A DNA stretch of 64,000 bases, from contig JAMLHJ010000004.1 of assembly GCA_023957245.1 (NCBI GenBank), forward strand, positions 142,970 to 206,969. Reading direction: 5' to 3'. Shown here piece by piece: positions 18,273 to 27,932 of the stretch. Source of the DNA: Chitinophagales bacterium. GTDB taxonomy: Bacteria; Bacteroidota; Bacteroidia; Chitinophagales; JADIYW01. Position 1 is the stretch's first letter, and every line of letters begins with the position of its first letter. The notes beneath the pieces were generated by a model. The model was not told where the DNA came from. It saw only the letters and a program-made list of their open reading frames with translations, and made no database searches. The position numbers were made by a program, and so were the translations under genes.

Positions 18273-18752
18273 TTAATTGGAAGATTTGACTGGTTTTTTA
18301 TTGTATCTCACATATACAGTTTTCTCCACTTCTGCGACGATTTGGTCTTTTTCATTTTTTATCACAGTAGAGAAATGATAGTCATTTTTACCTATTTCAA
18401 TTACTTCATTTTTGATTTTCTCAATTTGTTCTTCTGAGATTTCAAAAACAGCTCTTACCGTTCCAGTCCCTGGCTTTTTAAATTTTATAGTTGCTGCTTT
18501 GTCCCAGACTATAAAATCTTTTCCTAGATTTTCCATTAATATCCACATGTAAAAAGGGTCGCACATCGCATATAAAGAACCTCCGAAGTGAGTGCCCATG
18601 ACATTTTTATTCAATCGGTTGAGCCCCATTTTGACTTGGAAATAAGTCAATTTTTCATTGCAATCCTCTAGTCTAATATTGGCTCCCAAAAATGGAGGAT
18701 AGAAGTTGATGAGCTTTGCTTTTCTTTTTTTAGAGATTTTCAACCATTTCAT
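18273..18752 (-). CDS. DUF4442 hotdog-fold protein
   Basis: Cytosolic protein of 159 aa with the hotdog thioesterase-like fold of the DUF4442 family. Visible are the central helix region VMGTHFGGSLYAMCDPFYM, matching the hotdog helix with a conserved Asp, and strands WDKAATIKFKKPGTGTV and HFSTVIKNEKDQIVAEVEKTVYV. A thioesterase activity on an acyl-CoA is plausible from the fold; the substrate is unknown. Single gene, convergent with the PD40-SPOR gene. Confidence 0.8.
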   Translation of the reverse strand: MKWLKISKKRKAKLINFYPPFLGANIRLEDCNEKLTYFQVKMGLNRLNKNVMGTHFGGSLYAMCDPFYMWILMENLGKDFIVWDKAATIKFKKPGTGTVRAVFEISEEQIEKIKNEVIEIGKNDYHFSTVIKNEKDQIVAEVEKTVYVRYNKKPVKSSN

Positions 18753-18981
18753 TTAGCAAAGTACTATTTAATTTTTTTGACAAGCGTTAAGTTGATTTGA
18801 AATAATCATTATGACACAATTGAATGTATATTATTCTAAATTGCACTTTTATTATCATAATAATTTTATTATCTGTATGCAACGATGTCTGATTGTGTGT
18901 AATCTTATTATTTTAGTGGACGAAACTAAAATACTTTATAGGCATCTTAGAAATGACAATGTATAAAACGGCAAATCATTC

Positions 18982-20634
18982 ATGAAGAAACTTTTTTCTA
19001 TACTTTTTAGCACTTCAGTTTTGGCTGTTAGTGCTCAACAATTGCAAATTCCATTAGAACAAGATTATCTCAATCGATTAGAAAGATATTTAAGTGACCC
19101 TGATGTTAGATTTCATACTTCTATAAAACCTTATTTGGAAAGTGAAGTACTGGAGGCTATTCCTCGTAAAGATTGGGAAGCGATGGGCATCACAGCTTAT
19201 AATGAATATTTTTCTCCTTATAAAGACAGTATAGGAAAGACTTTATTACAACAAGGGAAAGAAGGATTTACTTTTGGTCTGAAAAGAGGAGATTTATTAC
19301 AGTTTCAGAAAGAAAGAATTTATCTCGGTATCAACCCGATTGTGGATTTCTCTGTAGGATATGATTTGAAAGAGAAGGATGTGTTATTGGGCAGTCAATA
19401 TGGAGTGCAATTGAATAGTAATTTTGGTAAGAAAGTTTCTGTGGGTTTTGCTTACAGAGGATTGACTGAAAATACCTATGAGTATATAGATAGATTGGCG
19501 GAAGATAAAGGAGTAGTTCCTGGTTTTGCTAAAGTGAAATGGGATGGTTCGACTATCAACTCTCATGATTTTGATGGATATATCAGTGTGAAACCATCTA
19601 AATATATTCATCTTCAAGCAGGATATGGTAAAAATTTCTGGGGCGATGGATATCGTAGTTTATTTATAAGTGATTATGCCTCAGCATATCCATATTTTGC
19701 CTTAAATGCTAATTTTTGGAAGATTAAATATAGTTACCTTTTCAATTTTATGAAAGATGGTTCTTTGGCCAATTCGGGTAATGATTTTCATTTTCAGAAG
19801 AAATATGGTGTATTTCACATGTTGAGTGCTGATATTGCCAAATGGTTTGAATTTAGCTTTTTCGAAGGTGTCGTATGGTCGCATGGAGATAGTACTGGTA
19901 CAAGGGGAATTGAGGTGAATTATTTGAATCCTATTGTGTTTTTTAGACCAGTTGAATTTGCAGTAGGTTCTCCAGATAATATCACTTTGGGACTAAATAT
20001 GAAGTTCAAAGTTTCTAAGAAAACCAATATATACACTCAATTATTGTTAGATGATTTGGATGTTAAATTTGCTAGAAGAGGGAAAGGGTTTTATAGAAAT
20101 AAATTTGCTTTCCAATTGGGGATGAAATCATTTGATTTATTTAAAGTTCCAATGTTGGATTTGCAATTGGAAGCCAATGCAGTAAGGCCTTATGTTTTTG
20201 CTCATAAAATTCCTGCACAAAATTATACTCATAATAATCTTGCATTAGCTCATCCTTTGGGGGCAAATTTTGTAGAATTTTTGGCAATTCTGAGATATGA
20301 GAATAATGGATTTTATGGTGTTGCAAAGATCCAGTACGCCAAACAGGGTAGAGATTTGCCGGGAGAGCATAAAGGAAGTAATATTTATCGTTCTGATTAT
20401 GAAATTGCACCCAATCTGGATTTAGCATATAATAATAGTTTCCTTCAAGGAGTGAAAACAGATATTTTGAATACTGAATTGAGAATAGGTTATTTACTCA
20501 ATCCCAAAATAAAACTTTCAACAGAATTGATTATGAATTTGCGAAAAGTTTCATCAGATATTGAGAAGGAGAGTAATGTATTTGTAGGTGTTGGAATAAA
20601 ATCTAATTTGTTTAATCGCTATAGGGATTTTTAG
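18982..20634 (+). CDS. RemB/Wzi-like outer-membrane protein
   Basis: Outer-membrane protein of 550 aa with signal peptide (LAVSAQQ). The segment LQAGYGKNFWGDGYRSLFISDYAS is the hallmark of the capsule assembly Wzi / gliding motility RemB group, and the rest is a run of amphipathic strands. In Flavobacterium RemB is needed for gliding on agar; Wzi in Enterobacteria anchors capsule. Which role applies here cannot be told. The dprA gene follows after 3 nt, so they are probably co-transcribed. Confidence 0.8.
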   Translation: MKKLFSILFSTSVLAVSAQQLQIPLEQDYLNRLERYLSDPDVRFHTSIKPYLESEVLEAIPRKDWEAMGITAYNEYFSPYKDSIGKTLLQQGKEGFTFGLKRGDLLQFQKERIYLGINPIVDFSVGYDLKEKDVLLGSQYGVQLNSNFGKKVSVGFAYRGLTENTYEYIDRLAEDKGVVPGFAKVKWDGSTINSHDFDGYISVKPSKYIHLQAGYGKNFWGDGYRSLFISDYASAYPYFALNANFWKIKYSYLFNFMKDGSLANSGNDFHFQKKYGVFHMLSADIAKWFEFSFFEGVVWSHGDSTGTRGIEVNYLNPIVFFRPVEFAVGSPDNITLGLNMKFKVSKKTNIYTQLLLDDLDVKFARRGKGFYRNKFAFQLGMKSFDLFKVPMLDLQLEANAVRPYVFAHKIPAQNYTHNNLALAHPLGANFVEFLAILRYENNGFYGVAKIQYAKQGRDLPGEHKGSNIYRSDYEIAPNLDLAYNNSFLQGVKTDILNTELRIGYLLNPKIKLSTELIMNLRKVSSDIEKESNVFVGVGIKSNLFNRYRDF

Positions 20635-20637
20635 TCC

Positions 20638-21747
20638 ATGGGTAATCAAGAGTTGAAGTACCTTATAGCTTTAAAAGAAATTAAAGGCGTAGGGGATGTA
20701 TTGGCTAGAACTTTAGTGTCTTATTTGGGTAATGCCGAAGAGGTATTTAAAATGAAACCAGCTCAACTTTTGAAAATTCCCAAAATTTCAGAGTCTGTTG
20801 CCAAGGAAATTCTACAATTTAGCCAATTTGATTGGATAGAAGAAGAAATTCAATGGTGCGAAAAAAATGGCATTCAGATATTTTCTTTTCAACAAGAAGA
20901 ATATCCCAAAAGATTGTTGGAATGTCATGATGCTCCGTTATTTCTTTATGTCAAAGGTTCGCAATCACTCAATGCTCAAAAGATAATAAGTATAGTAGGG
21001 ACAAGAAATCTCACTGAGTACGGCAAAGATGTAACAGAACAGATTATTACTGCTCTCCAACCTTTGGGAGTTACTATTGTGAGTGGTATGGCACTTGGAA
21101 TTGATGGCGTAGCTCATAAAAAAAGTTTAGAACTTCAAATGCCTACTATTGGGGTGCTTGGGCATTCATTAGATCAGATATATCCTTTCCAGCATAAAGA
21201 ATTATCTAAAAAGATTGTTCAAAATGGTGCTTTGGTTTCAGAGTTTTCGAGGAACACATCTTTCAATAAAAATAATTTTCCTATGCGTAATAGGATAGTT
21301 GCTGGAATGACTGATGCTACAATATTGATTGAGTCAGCAAAGAAAGGTGGTTCTATGATTACAGCTGAGTTAGCTCACTCTTATGGTAGGGAAGTTTTTG
21401 CAATTCCAGGGCGATGGAATGATTCAGTTTCGCAAGGTTCCAATTATTTGATTAAAAATCTTAAAGCTCAAATATTGACACAACCTAATGATTTGGCAGA
21501 GGCAATGGGTTGGAAAATTAGAGAACAACTATTAATAGATAGTTTTTTTGATAGAAAAGCTAGATATCAAAATTTGGATGAAAAAGAAGAACGGATAGTC
21601 AGTCGGATGAATGATGAAGCAGTTTCAATAGATATGTTGCATTATTCTACTGAGATTGCTATGGGAGAATTGTCTTCAATATTACTTTCTTTGGAACTAA
21701 AAGGTGTAATAAAGGCACTTCCGGGTAAGAGATTTCAAATGAGATAA
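20638..21747 (+). CDS. dprA: DNA processing protein DprA
   Basis: Cytosolic single-stranded DNA-binding protein that loads RecA on incoming DNA in natural transformation. 369 aa: N-terminal helix-hairpin-helix/SAM-like region (about 10-65, IKGVGDVLARTLV), a Rossmann-like DprA domain with ISIVGTRNLTEYGKD, SGMALGIDGVAHKKSL and VFAIPGRWND-xxSQGSNYLI, and a C-terminal winged helix (DprA DML1-like, about 310-369). It begins 3 nt after the RemB-like gene. No other competence gene is beside it. Confidence 0.95.
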   Translation: MGNQELKYLIALKEIKGVGDVLARTLVSYLGNAEEVFKMKPAQLLKIPKISESVAKEILQFSQFDWIEEEIQWCEKNGIQIFSFQQEEYPKRLLECHDAPLFLYVKGSQSLNAQKIISIVGTRNLTEYGKDVTEQIITALQPLGVTIVSGMALGIDGVAHKKSLELQMPTIGVLGHSLDQIYPFQHKELSKKIVQNGALVSEFSRNTSFNKNNFPMRNRIVAGMTDATILIESAKKGGSMITAELAHSYGREVFAIPGRWNDSVSQGSNYLIKNLKAQILTQPNDLAEAMGWKIREQLLIDSFFDRKARYQNLDEKEERIVSRMNDEAVSIDMLHYSTEIAMGELSSILLSLELKGVIKALPGKRFQMR

Positions 21748-21808
21748 GAACAAATTGTAATTTTTATGCACAAATGTGAATATGCGCATATTATGTTTAA
21801 AAATTCAG

Positions 21809-21816
21809 TATTTTTG
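21809..21816 (+). promoter_or_regulatory. -7 promoter element of pckA
   Basis: TATTTTTG matches TAnnTTTG and lies 36 nt before the pckA ATG, giving a leader of about 30 nt. The -33 region has no TTTG. Confidence 0.45.
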
Positions 21817-21852
21817 ACCACGTTTAAAAAAAACTATACAAGCAATATAATT

Positions 21853-23454
21853 ATGAATGAGCAGGGAAAAAGAAATCCTAAAGCAACACTAACAGACATT
21901 GGATTTAGTCAGACGACTGCTTTATGGAATCTTGACAGAGATGTTTTAATTGACAAGACTATTGATTTGGGTCAAGGAGTACTAGATGATAAAGGTGCTC
22001 TATGTGTGAACACCGGCGAGTTTACTGGTCGTTCTCCTAAAGATAAGTTTGTTGTTAAAGATGAATTGACGGCGGATTCGGTCAATTGGAACAATATTAA
22101 CCAACCATTTGCACCAAAAGATTTTGATGTACTCGAAAGTGCATTGATTGAGTATATGGACAAATTGGATACCGTTTACGTAAGAGATGTTTATGCTTGT
22201 GCAGACCCCTCGTATAGACTCAATGTAAGAGTGGTTACTGAGACACCATGGGCAAGTTTATTTGCTGACAATATGTTTATTAGACCTACTGATGAGCAAT
22301 TATTGTCTTATGAGCAAGATTGGTTGATTTTGTGTGCGCCATCTTTCCATGCAGAGAAACTATTACACAATACTCGCCAACACAATTTTTCTATTGTCAA
22401 TTTCACCAAAAAAATTATCTTGATAGGTGGAAGTAGCTATACAGGCGAGATTAAAAAAGGAATTTTTTCAGTATTGAATTTCACTTTGCCACATTTGAAA
22501 AATGTGCTTTCTATGCACTGTTCAGCAAACGTAGGTGAAGAAGGAGATTCTGCATTGTATTTTGGTCTTTCAGGAACAGGTAAAACAACTTTGTCTGCTG
22601 ATCCACATAGAAAATTAATCGGTGACGATGAGCACGGATGGAGTAATGAAGGTATTTTTAACTTTGAAGGAGGTTGCTATGCTAAATGTATTGACTTGAC
22701 TGAAGAGAAAGAGCCAGATATTTATCGTGCAATTAAAAGAGGAGCAATTCTTGAAAATATTAATTTCTTCGAAGGAACAAATACTGTAGATTTTGAAGAT
22801 ACTTCAATCACTGAAAATACGAGAGTTTCATATCCATTGTACCATATTGATAATATTGCTGAACCATCTGTAGGCCCTACTCCTAAGAATGTGTTCTTTT
22901 TATCTTATGATGCATTTGGAGTATTACCTCCTATCTCAAAATTGACTAAAGCTCAGGCAATGTATCTATTCGTAAGTGGATATACTTCAAAAGTTGCAGG
23001 TACAGAAGCTGGTATTACCGAACCTCAAACTACTTTCTCAGCTTGTTTTGGAGCGGCATTTATTCCTTTGCATCCTGCAAGATATGCAGAAATGTTAGGT
23101 AAAAAATTAGATGAAAGTGGAGCTAATGTATGGTTGGTCAATACTGGTATGACAGGTGGAGTTTATGGTGTAGGTTCTCGTATGAGTTTGAAATATACTA
23201 GAGCAATTATTAAATCAGCTTTGGATGGTTCATTGGCTAAAGGAAACTTTGATACTTTGCCAATATTTAATTTCCAGATTCCTACTGCTTGCGAAGGAGT
23301 GCCTTCAGAAATATTAAACCCTAGAAATACTTGGGCAAATCCTGAAGAATTTGACAAAACTGCTAATTTATTAGCTAATAAATTTGTTGAAAACTTTAAA
23401 AAATATGAAGAGGGTACAAGTGCAGATATTTTAGCTGCTGCGCCTCAAATATAA
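21853..23454 (+). CDS. pckA: phosphoenolpyruvate carboxykinase (ATP)
   Basis: Interconverts oxaloacetate + ATP and phosphoenolpyruvate + CO2 + ADP, the first committed step of gluconeogenesis. 533 aa, normal length. Motifs: GEFTGRSPKDKF (substrate-binding Arg), the P-loop GLSGTGKTTLSADP, the metal site LIGDDEHGW, and FNFEGGCYAKCI with the family kinase-2 Glu/Lys. The ATG at 21853 is chosen; an in-frame ATG at 21766 would add 29 residues that do not match the family and would place the promoter inside the gene. A strong terminator follows. Confidence 0.97.
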   Translation: MNEQGKRNPKATLTDIGFSQTTALWNLDRDVLIDKTIDLGQGVLDDKGALCVNTGEFTGRSPKDKFVVKDELTADSVNWNNINQPFAPKDFDVLESALIEYMDKLDTVYVRDVYACADPSYRLNVRVVTETPWASLFADNMFIRPTDEQLLSYEQDWLILCAPSFHAEKLLHNTRQHNFSIVNFTKKIILIGGSSYTGEIKKGIFSVLNFTLPHLKNVLSMHCSANVGEEGDSALYFGLSGTGKTTLSADPHRKLIGDDEHGWSNEGIFNFEGGCYAKCIDLTEEKEPDIYRAIKRGAILENINFFEGTNTVDFEDTSITENTRVSYPLYHIDNIAEPSVGPTPKNVFFLSYDAFGVLPPISKLTKAQAMYLFVSGYTSKVAGTEAGITEPQTTFSACFGAAFIPLHPARYAEMLGKKLDESGANVWLVNTGMTGGVYGVGSRMSLKYTRAIIKSALDGSLAKGNFDTLPIFNFQIPTACEGVPSEILNPRNTWANPEEFDKTANLLANKFVENFKKYEEGTSADILAAAPQI

Positions 23455-23478
23455 TTTTCTTAAAATTTTAATAGAAGG

Positions 23479-23516
23479 AAAGGCTATCATTATTTGGTAG
23501 CCTTTTACTTTTTTAA
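23479..23516 (+). terminator. rho-independent terminator after pckA
   Basis: Stem AAGGCTATC / GGTAGCCTT (nine pairs with one G-U) around a 7-nt loop, then TTACTTTTTT. It begins about 25 nt after the pckA stop. Confidence 0.8.
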
Positions 23517-23583
23517 AACACGATTCTTCTGAAGATGTTAATATAAATAATGCTAAGGCTACTATTATCTGAATGTAGTTGTC

Positions 23584-23591
23584 TATTTTTG
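23584..23591 (+). promoter_or_regulatory. -7 promoter element of purE
   Basis: TATTTTTG matches TAnnTTTG, 21 nt before the purE ATG. No clear -33 TTTG. Confidence 0.4.
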
Positions 23592-23612
23592 TACTCGAAT
23601 AAATCTTTCATA

Positions 23613-24110
23613 ATGCCTCAACAACCTAAAGTAGCTATTATCATGGGCTCAGATAGCGATAAGCCTGTAATGGATGATGCTGCAAAAGTTCTTCAATCTT
23701 TTAATATTCCTTATCGTTATACTATTGTGTCAGCACATAGAACTCCAGAACGTATGTATGATTTTGCTAGAATTGCACATAAAGAAGGATATAAAGTGAT
23801 TATTGCTGGTGCTGGAGGTGCTGCTCATTTGCCAGGTATGGTGGCAGCTATCAGTCCGTTGCCTGTAATTGGTGTTCCTGTACAATCCAAAACATTATCT
23901 GGTTGGGATTCGCTACTTTCAATTGCTCAAATGCCAGGTGGTGTACCTGTAGCGACTGTTGCTATTAACGGAGCTAAAAATGCTGGTTTACTTGCTGTAC
24001 AAATTCTTTCTGTGGCTCAGCCAGAATTGATTGAGCAAATGATAGCATACAAAGTGAGTATGGAGCAAGAAGTGATTGGAAAGGCACAAAAGATGGAATC
24101 AGAAGGATAA
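23613..24110 (+). CDS. purE: 5-(carboxyamino)imidazole ribonucleotide mutase
   Basis: Class I PurE, which converts N5-CAIR to CAIR in de novo purine synthesis. 165 aa with the family blocks [24 protein letters not shown] (catalytic His), and [14 protein letters not shown] followed by PVIGVPV. The ATG at 23613 opens directly into the Rossmann strand; the longer frame from 23550 is not family-like and would include the promoter. purK is not nearby. The rRNA methyltransferase gene follows after 3 nt. Confidence 0.96.
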   Translation: MPQQPKVAIIMGSDSDKPVMDDAAKVLQSFNIPYRYTIVSAHRTPERMYDFARIAHKEGYKVIIAGAGGAAHLPGMVAAISPLPVIGVPVQSKTLSGWDSLLSIAQMPGGVPVATVAINGAKNAGLLAVQILSVAQPELIEQMIAYKVSMEQEVIGKAQKMESEG

Positions 24111-24113
24111 GAG

Positions 24114-25289
24114 ATGGAAGTTTACGGCAAACAAGATATAATAGTGACGACCTTAAGTGGTCTTGAAAATGCTCTTGAAAAAGAATTGAATCTTTTAGGT
24201 ATTACTCATACTGAAGTGATAAATAGAGGTGTGGCTATCCCATACTCGAAACGCAATCTTTACCTTGCGAATATGGCTTGTAGGGTGGCAATGAGAGTAT
24301 TGGTGCCAGTGTTTAGCTTTGAAGCAAATGATACGGAACAGTTGTATAAGATGGCTCTACAATTGAAGTGGGAAAAATTTCAAGATGTCGAGCAGACTTT
24401 TGCTATTTATAATGCTATTAATTCCACTGTTTTTAAACATAGTCAATATGCTTCTTTGAAAATAAAAGATGCTTTATGTGATAGATTTAGAAAAATTCAT
24501 AATAGAAGACCTGATGTTGATACCAGATCTCCTGAAGTATTCTGGCATTTGCATATTTATGAGAATAAAGTAACCATTTCATTAGATAGCTCTGGAACTT
24601 CTCTTCATATTCGAGGATATAGAAGAGGTCATCATGGTGCACCTATTAATGAAGTCTTAGCCTGTGGATTATTATATCTTTCTGGCTGGGATGGAACTAC
24701 TCCTTTTGTTGATGGGATGACTGGTTCGGGTACTATTGCTATTGAAGCTGCGATGATGGCAGGAAGAAGAGCACCTAATTTGAATAGAAGAAATTTCCCT
24801 TTTAGAAAATGGAAAGATGATGATGATGAGCTATTTCAGAGTGTAAGAAAAGAGTTGACTCAAAATGTAAGAAATAATGTTCCTGAAATTGTCGGTATTG
24901 ATATTTCTCCTAGAGCTATTGAAACAGCTGAAGTTCATGCAAAGCTTGCCGGTGTTTCAAAATTAGTTAGATTTAAGAAGGGTGATTTTTTAGACTATAA
25001 ACCTCAAAATAACAAAGGGGTATTATTGCTCAATCCTCCTTATGGCGAAAGAATGGAAGTAGATGATTTGAATTTACTTTATAAAGAAATTGGAACTACT
25101 TTCAAGCATTCTTTTCCAGGTTGGAAAGCAGGAATTATCAGTAGTAGCAAAGAAGCTCTAAATTCAATTGGTCTCAATTCTTATGACACACGACATCTTT
25201 TGAATGGTAAATTGGAGTGCGATTTTAAATTGTATGAATTATTTGAAGGCAAAAAGAAGAAACTAGAAGATTCTAGTTCTGAAGCCTAA
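24114..25289 (+). CDS. THUMP-domain 23S rRNA (guanine-N2)-methyltransferase
   Basis: SAM-dependent RNA methyltransferase of the RlmL/YpsC type (391 aa) acting on 23S rRNA in the cytosol. N-terminal ferredoxin-like and THUMP region (to about 165: ALEKELNLLGI, NRRPDVDTRSPE) is followed by the Rossmann methyltransferase domain with DGMTGSGTIAIEAA, EIVGIDISPRAIETA (SAM site) and the catalytic NPPYGERM motif. It lacks the second methyltransferase domain found in E. coli RlmL, as usual outside Gammaproteobacteria. Co-transcribed with purE; ends at a perfect stem-loop. Confidence 0.9.
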   Translation: MEVYGKQDIIVTTLSGLENALEKELNLLGITHTEVINRGVAIPYSKRNLYLANMACRVAMRVLVPVFSFEANDTEQLYKMALQLKWEKFQDVEQTFAIYNAINSTVFKHSQYASLKIKDALCDRFRKIHNRRPDVDTRSPEVFWHLHIYENKVTISLDSSGTSLHIRGYRRGHHGAPINEVLACGLLYLSGWDGTTPFVDGMTGSGTIAIEAAMMAGRRAPNLNRRNFPFRKWKDDDDELFQSVRKELTQNVRNNVPEIVGIDISPRAIETAEVHAKLAGVSKLVRFKKGDFLDYKPQNNKGVLLLNPPYGERMEVDDLNLLYKEIGTTFKHSFPGWKAGIISSSKEALNSIGLNSYDTRHLLNGKLECDFKLYELFEGKKKKLEDSSSEA

Positions 25290-25303
25290 TTCAATTTATA
25301 ACA

Positions 25304-25337
25304 TTAAATATCTCTCTGAAAATGGAGAGATATTTAA
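25304..25337. terminator. bidirectional stem-loop terminator
   Basis: Perfect 13-bp inverted repeat, TTAAATATCTCTC (25304-25316) and its complement (25325-25337), with an 8-nt loop. It lies between two convergent genes (methyltransferase and Lrp-type regulator) and can serve both. Both flanks are AT-rich. Confidence 0.75.
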
Positions 25338-25372
25338 CTTATAATGTTCCTAACACAATGATTGAATATTAA

Positions 25373-25873
25373 TTATTCAGCAGTAGAAGTGTTATCGCTG
25401 AACTCTTCGATGTCTATTTTGATTGTTCGGTTGATACTTTCTTCTAATGATATAAATGTTTCTGTTCTAGAAATTTCATCAATTTTTTGAATTTTTTCAT
25501 GAAGTACAGAACGCAAATGTCTGGTATCTTTGCAGATGATTTTTACAAACATTGAATATTCTCCAGTAGTATAGTGTACATCGACAATTTCAGGAATTTC
25601 TTCAAACTTTTTTACCACTTCATTATAAAGGTTACTATTTCTAAGATGTACGCCGATAAATGCTGTAATATCGTAACCTAGTTTCTCATAATTGACTTGA
25701 AGATTGCTACTTTTAATGACACCTAATTCTTCCATTTTTTTCATTCTGACGTGAACGGTACCACTAGAAATAAATAAAATTTTAGCAATTTCAGTATAAG
25801 GCATCTTGGCATCTTCCATCAAGAAAGAAAGAATCTGCATGTCGATTTTATCTAAGTCATTAATTTTTGTCAT
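25373..25873 (-). CDS. Lrp/AsnC-family transcriptional regulator
   Basis: Cytosolic DNA-binding regulator of 166 aa. N-terminal winged helix (about 5-60: LDKIDMQILSFLMEDAKMPY, then IAKILFISSGTVHVRMKKME as recognition helix) is linked to a C-terminal RAM/AsnC ligand domain (about 70-145: AFIGVHL, VDVHYTTGEYSMFVKI). Family members sense amino acids, often leucine, asparagine or lysine. The acidic tail (EEFSDNTSTAE) is extra. The regulon is unknown; no amino-acid gene is beside it. Single gene. Confidence 0.93.
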   Translation of the reverse strand: MTKINDLDKIDMQILSFLMEDAKMPYTEIAKILFISSGTVHVRMKKMEELGVIKSSNLQVNYEKLGYDITAFIGVHLRNSNLYNEVVKKFEEIPEIVDVHYTTGEYSMFVKIICKDTRHLRSVLHEKIQKIDEISRTETFISLEESINRTIKIDIEEFSDNTSTAE

Positions 25874-26018
25874 AAGGTCGATTAATATTGCTTTGCGAAA
25901 ATAATATTATAAATATAAATTTTGTAAAAGGTAAAATTTAAGCTACAAATTTAATAAAGCTATAATTTTTCACTTAATTTTTTTTGATTTATTAAGAAAA
26001 TATAATAAATATTTTCTT

Positions 26019-27236
26019 TTATTCTAGTGTGATGATAGTGATTTCAGGAAATATCCCTACTCTTCCAGGATAAGCTAGGAAGCCTAAACCTCTATTAACA
26101 TATAAAAATTGCAACCCTTCTTGATAAATTCCTGCCCATCTTGGATAGATATATTGGGAAGGACTCCATTTGATATTGGGAATATCTACTCCAAATTGAA
26201 ATCCATGTGTGTGTCCAGATAATGTCAGAGCAATATCTTGATATTTTTTGTCTTGACTAATAATGATATCCCAATGTGAAGGATCATGAGTCAACAAGAT
26301 TTTTAAATCAGTATTTTCAGTATTTTTCAGGGCTTTTTCCATATCGGCATATTGCCCCCACCTTTTACTTCGACCCCAATATTCTACTCCTATAAGTGAG
26401 ATTTTTCTACCATTATAGTCTATAGTTCTATTTTCATTGAGTAATACGTCCCAATTCATATCTTTTTGATATTGGATAAGCGTGTTCAGATTGTCATTTT
26501 GTTCTTTTTGGCTATCCCAATGGATATAAGGACTGTAATCATGATTGCCCAATATCGAATATTTGCCATAAGGAGCATTGATTTTTTTGAGAATAGGGAT
26601 GAAACTTACACTCTCAAAAGCTTTATCGTTCACCAAGTCTCCTGTAAATACAAAAATGTCTGGATGTTCTTGATTAATAAGGTTCACCACTTTCTCAATG
26701 GAGTGAGTAGTGGCAAAACTTCCCAAATGTGTATCAGATATTTGAGCAATTTTCAATCCTTTTAATTCTTTTGGTAGATTTTTGATGGGAACAGTGATAT
26801 GATATGTTTTTATATGAAATGCACCATAAGTCATACCTTGAATCATCACTCCAAAAAATAATATCGCAAACACAAATCCTATCCGTAGAATGTAAGAATA
26901 TCTTTTCTTGTTATTTTGGATAGTTGATTTTTGAAAATATTGAATTGCCCAATGTGTGCCTTTTAAAATGTCTGTTATTATTAAGAATGGAAGTGCTACT
27001 ATTTTGGAAATAATCAGGGATTGAGCTATACCTAAAAGATAAATTTTTGAATTTAAATAGACAGCTTCTTTCCCATAAAAGAAATAGAAAATAAGTACAA
27101 TGTAAGTATAAATGCTAGTGAAAATAAATAAGTACCACAACCAGTTTTTATGAGGTTGTAAACTCTTTAATCCTCTAAAGAAATAAATATCTGTAAGGAG
27201 GATAATGGCAAATAATATGGATATGAAAACAATCAT
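26019..27236 (-). CDS. membrane-anchored metallophosphoesterase
   Basis: 405 aa, with four hydrophobic N-terminal segments (to about 140) and a C-terminal calcineurin-like phosphoesterase domain. Metal-binding motifs: ISDTHLGS (D-x-H), FTGDLVND (GD), LGNHDYS (GNH-D), LLTHDPSHWD (H) and LSGHTHGFQFG (GHTH). The arrangement resembles YaeI/YkuE-type and LpxG-like enzymes; activity on a lipid pyrophosphate such as UDP-diacylglucosamine is possible but inferred. Follows DUF445 on the same strand with a 70-bp gap. Confidence 0.88.
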   Translation of the reverse strand: MIVFISILFAIILLTDIYFFRGLKSLQPHKNWLWYLFIFTSIYTYIVLIFYFFYGKEAVYLNSKIYLLGIAQSLIISKIVALPFLIITDILKGTHWAIQYFQKSTIQNNKKRYSYILRIGFVFAILFFGVMIQGMTYGAFHIKTYHITVPIKNLPKELKGLKIAQISDTHLGSFATTHSIEKVVNLINQEHPDIFVFTGDLVNDKAFESVSFIPILKKINAPYGKYSILGNHDYSPYIHWDSQKEQNDNLNTLIQYQKDMNWDVLLNENRTIDYNGRKISLIGVEYWGRSKRWGQYADMEKALKNTENTDLKILLTHDPSHWDIIISQDKKYQDIALTLSGHTHGFQFGVDIPNIKWSPSQYIYPRWAGIYQEGLQFLYVNRGLGFLAYPGRVGIFPEITIITLE

Positions 27237-27306
27237 TTCTTACTGCTTGAATGACATCAACAGAAACAACGAAAGGGATAAAGTGTTTTGTCTCTATAAA
27301 TAGCTA

Positions 27307-27927
27307 TTATAATATTCCTCCTATTATCAATTGGATGATTCCAATAAAGAAACCGAGAACGCCACCAATTACTTCAATAAACTTGAATTCTCTAGCTGTA
27401 ATATCCATTAAGAGTTGTTCTAACTTCTCATCTGAAAATCCTTGTACTTTGTTGTAAACAATCTCTTGGATATTGAGTTTGTTTTCTACTTTTGAAATAG
27501 TAGTATCTATAAGTGTTGGAAGGTTTTTTTGAATTTCTCTTACTATTACTTTGTGAATTGCGGCAATAAGTTGCTCAGGTATGACATTACTGATACCCAT
27601 TTTATCCAATCGGTTGCGCAAAGCATCATCAACTCTGAGAGCTATCTCTTCATTGACATTATTAAGAGAGTCACTATCTTTCAGTCTATCTTTGATATCA
27701 TTGAAATTGATTAAATCTCTTTGTACTACATTACCTAATTTAGTGGCAATTCTAGATTTGTTTTTTGGGAAAATACCGTGGAAAGTGACGAATAATATTT
27801 TCTTGGGCTGTCGAGGATAAAAAAGCATTTTGATAGCAATATAATTGGTTAGCCAACCTATGAATGCACCTATTAATGGGATTGCTGAAAGTCTGACAAT
27901 TTCTATCCAAGTGATTTGTTCTAACAT
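27307..27927 (-). CDS. DUF445 family membrane protein
   Basis: 206-aa protein with one N-terminal (about 12-32) and one C-terminal (about 185-205) hydrophobic segment and a helical middle. The opening block IGAFIGWLTNYIAIKMLFYPRQPKK is the DUF445 signature, and the chain closes with VIGGVLGFFIGIIQLIIGG. Function unknown in the family; Bacillus YheB is related. It lies 5 nt after pyrE, so it is probably part of a pyrE-DUF445 operon. Confidence 0.88.
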   Translation of the reverse strand: MLEQITWIEIVRLSAIPLIGAFIGWLTNYIAIKMLFYPRQPKKILFVTFHGIFPKNKSRIATKLGNVVQRDLINFNDIKDRLKDSDSLNNVNEEIALRVDDALRNRLDKMGISNVIPEQLIAAIHKVIVREIQKNLPTLIDTTISKVENKLNIQEIVYNKVQGFSDEKLEQLLMDITAREFKFIEVIGGVLGFFIGIIQLIIGGIL

Positions 27928-27932
27928 AATTA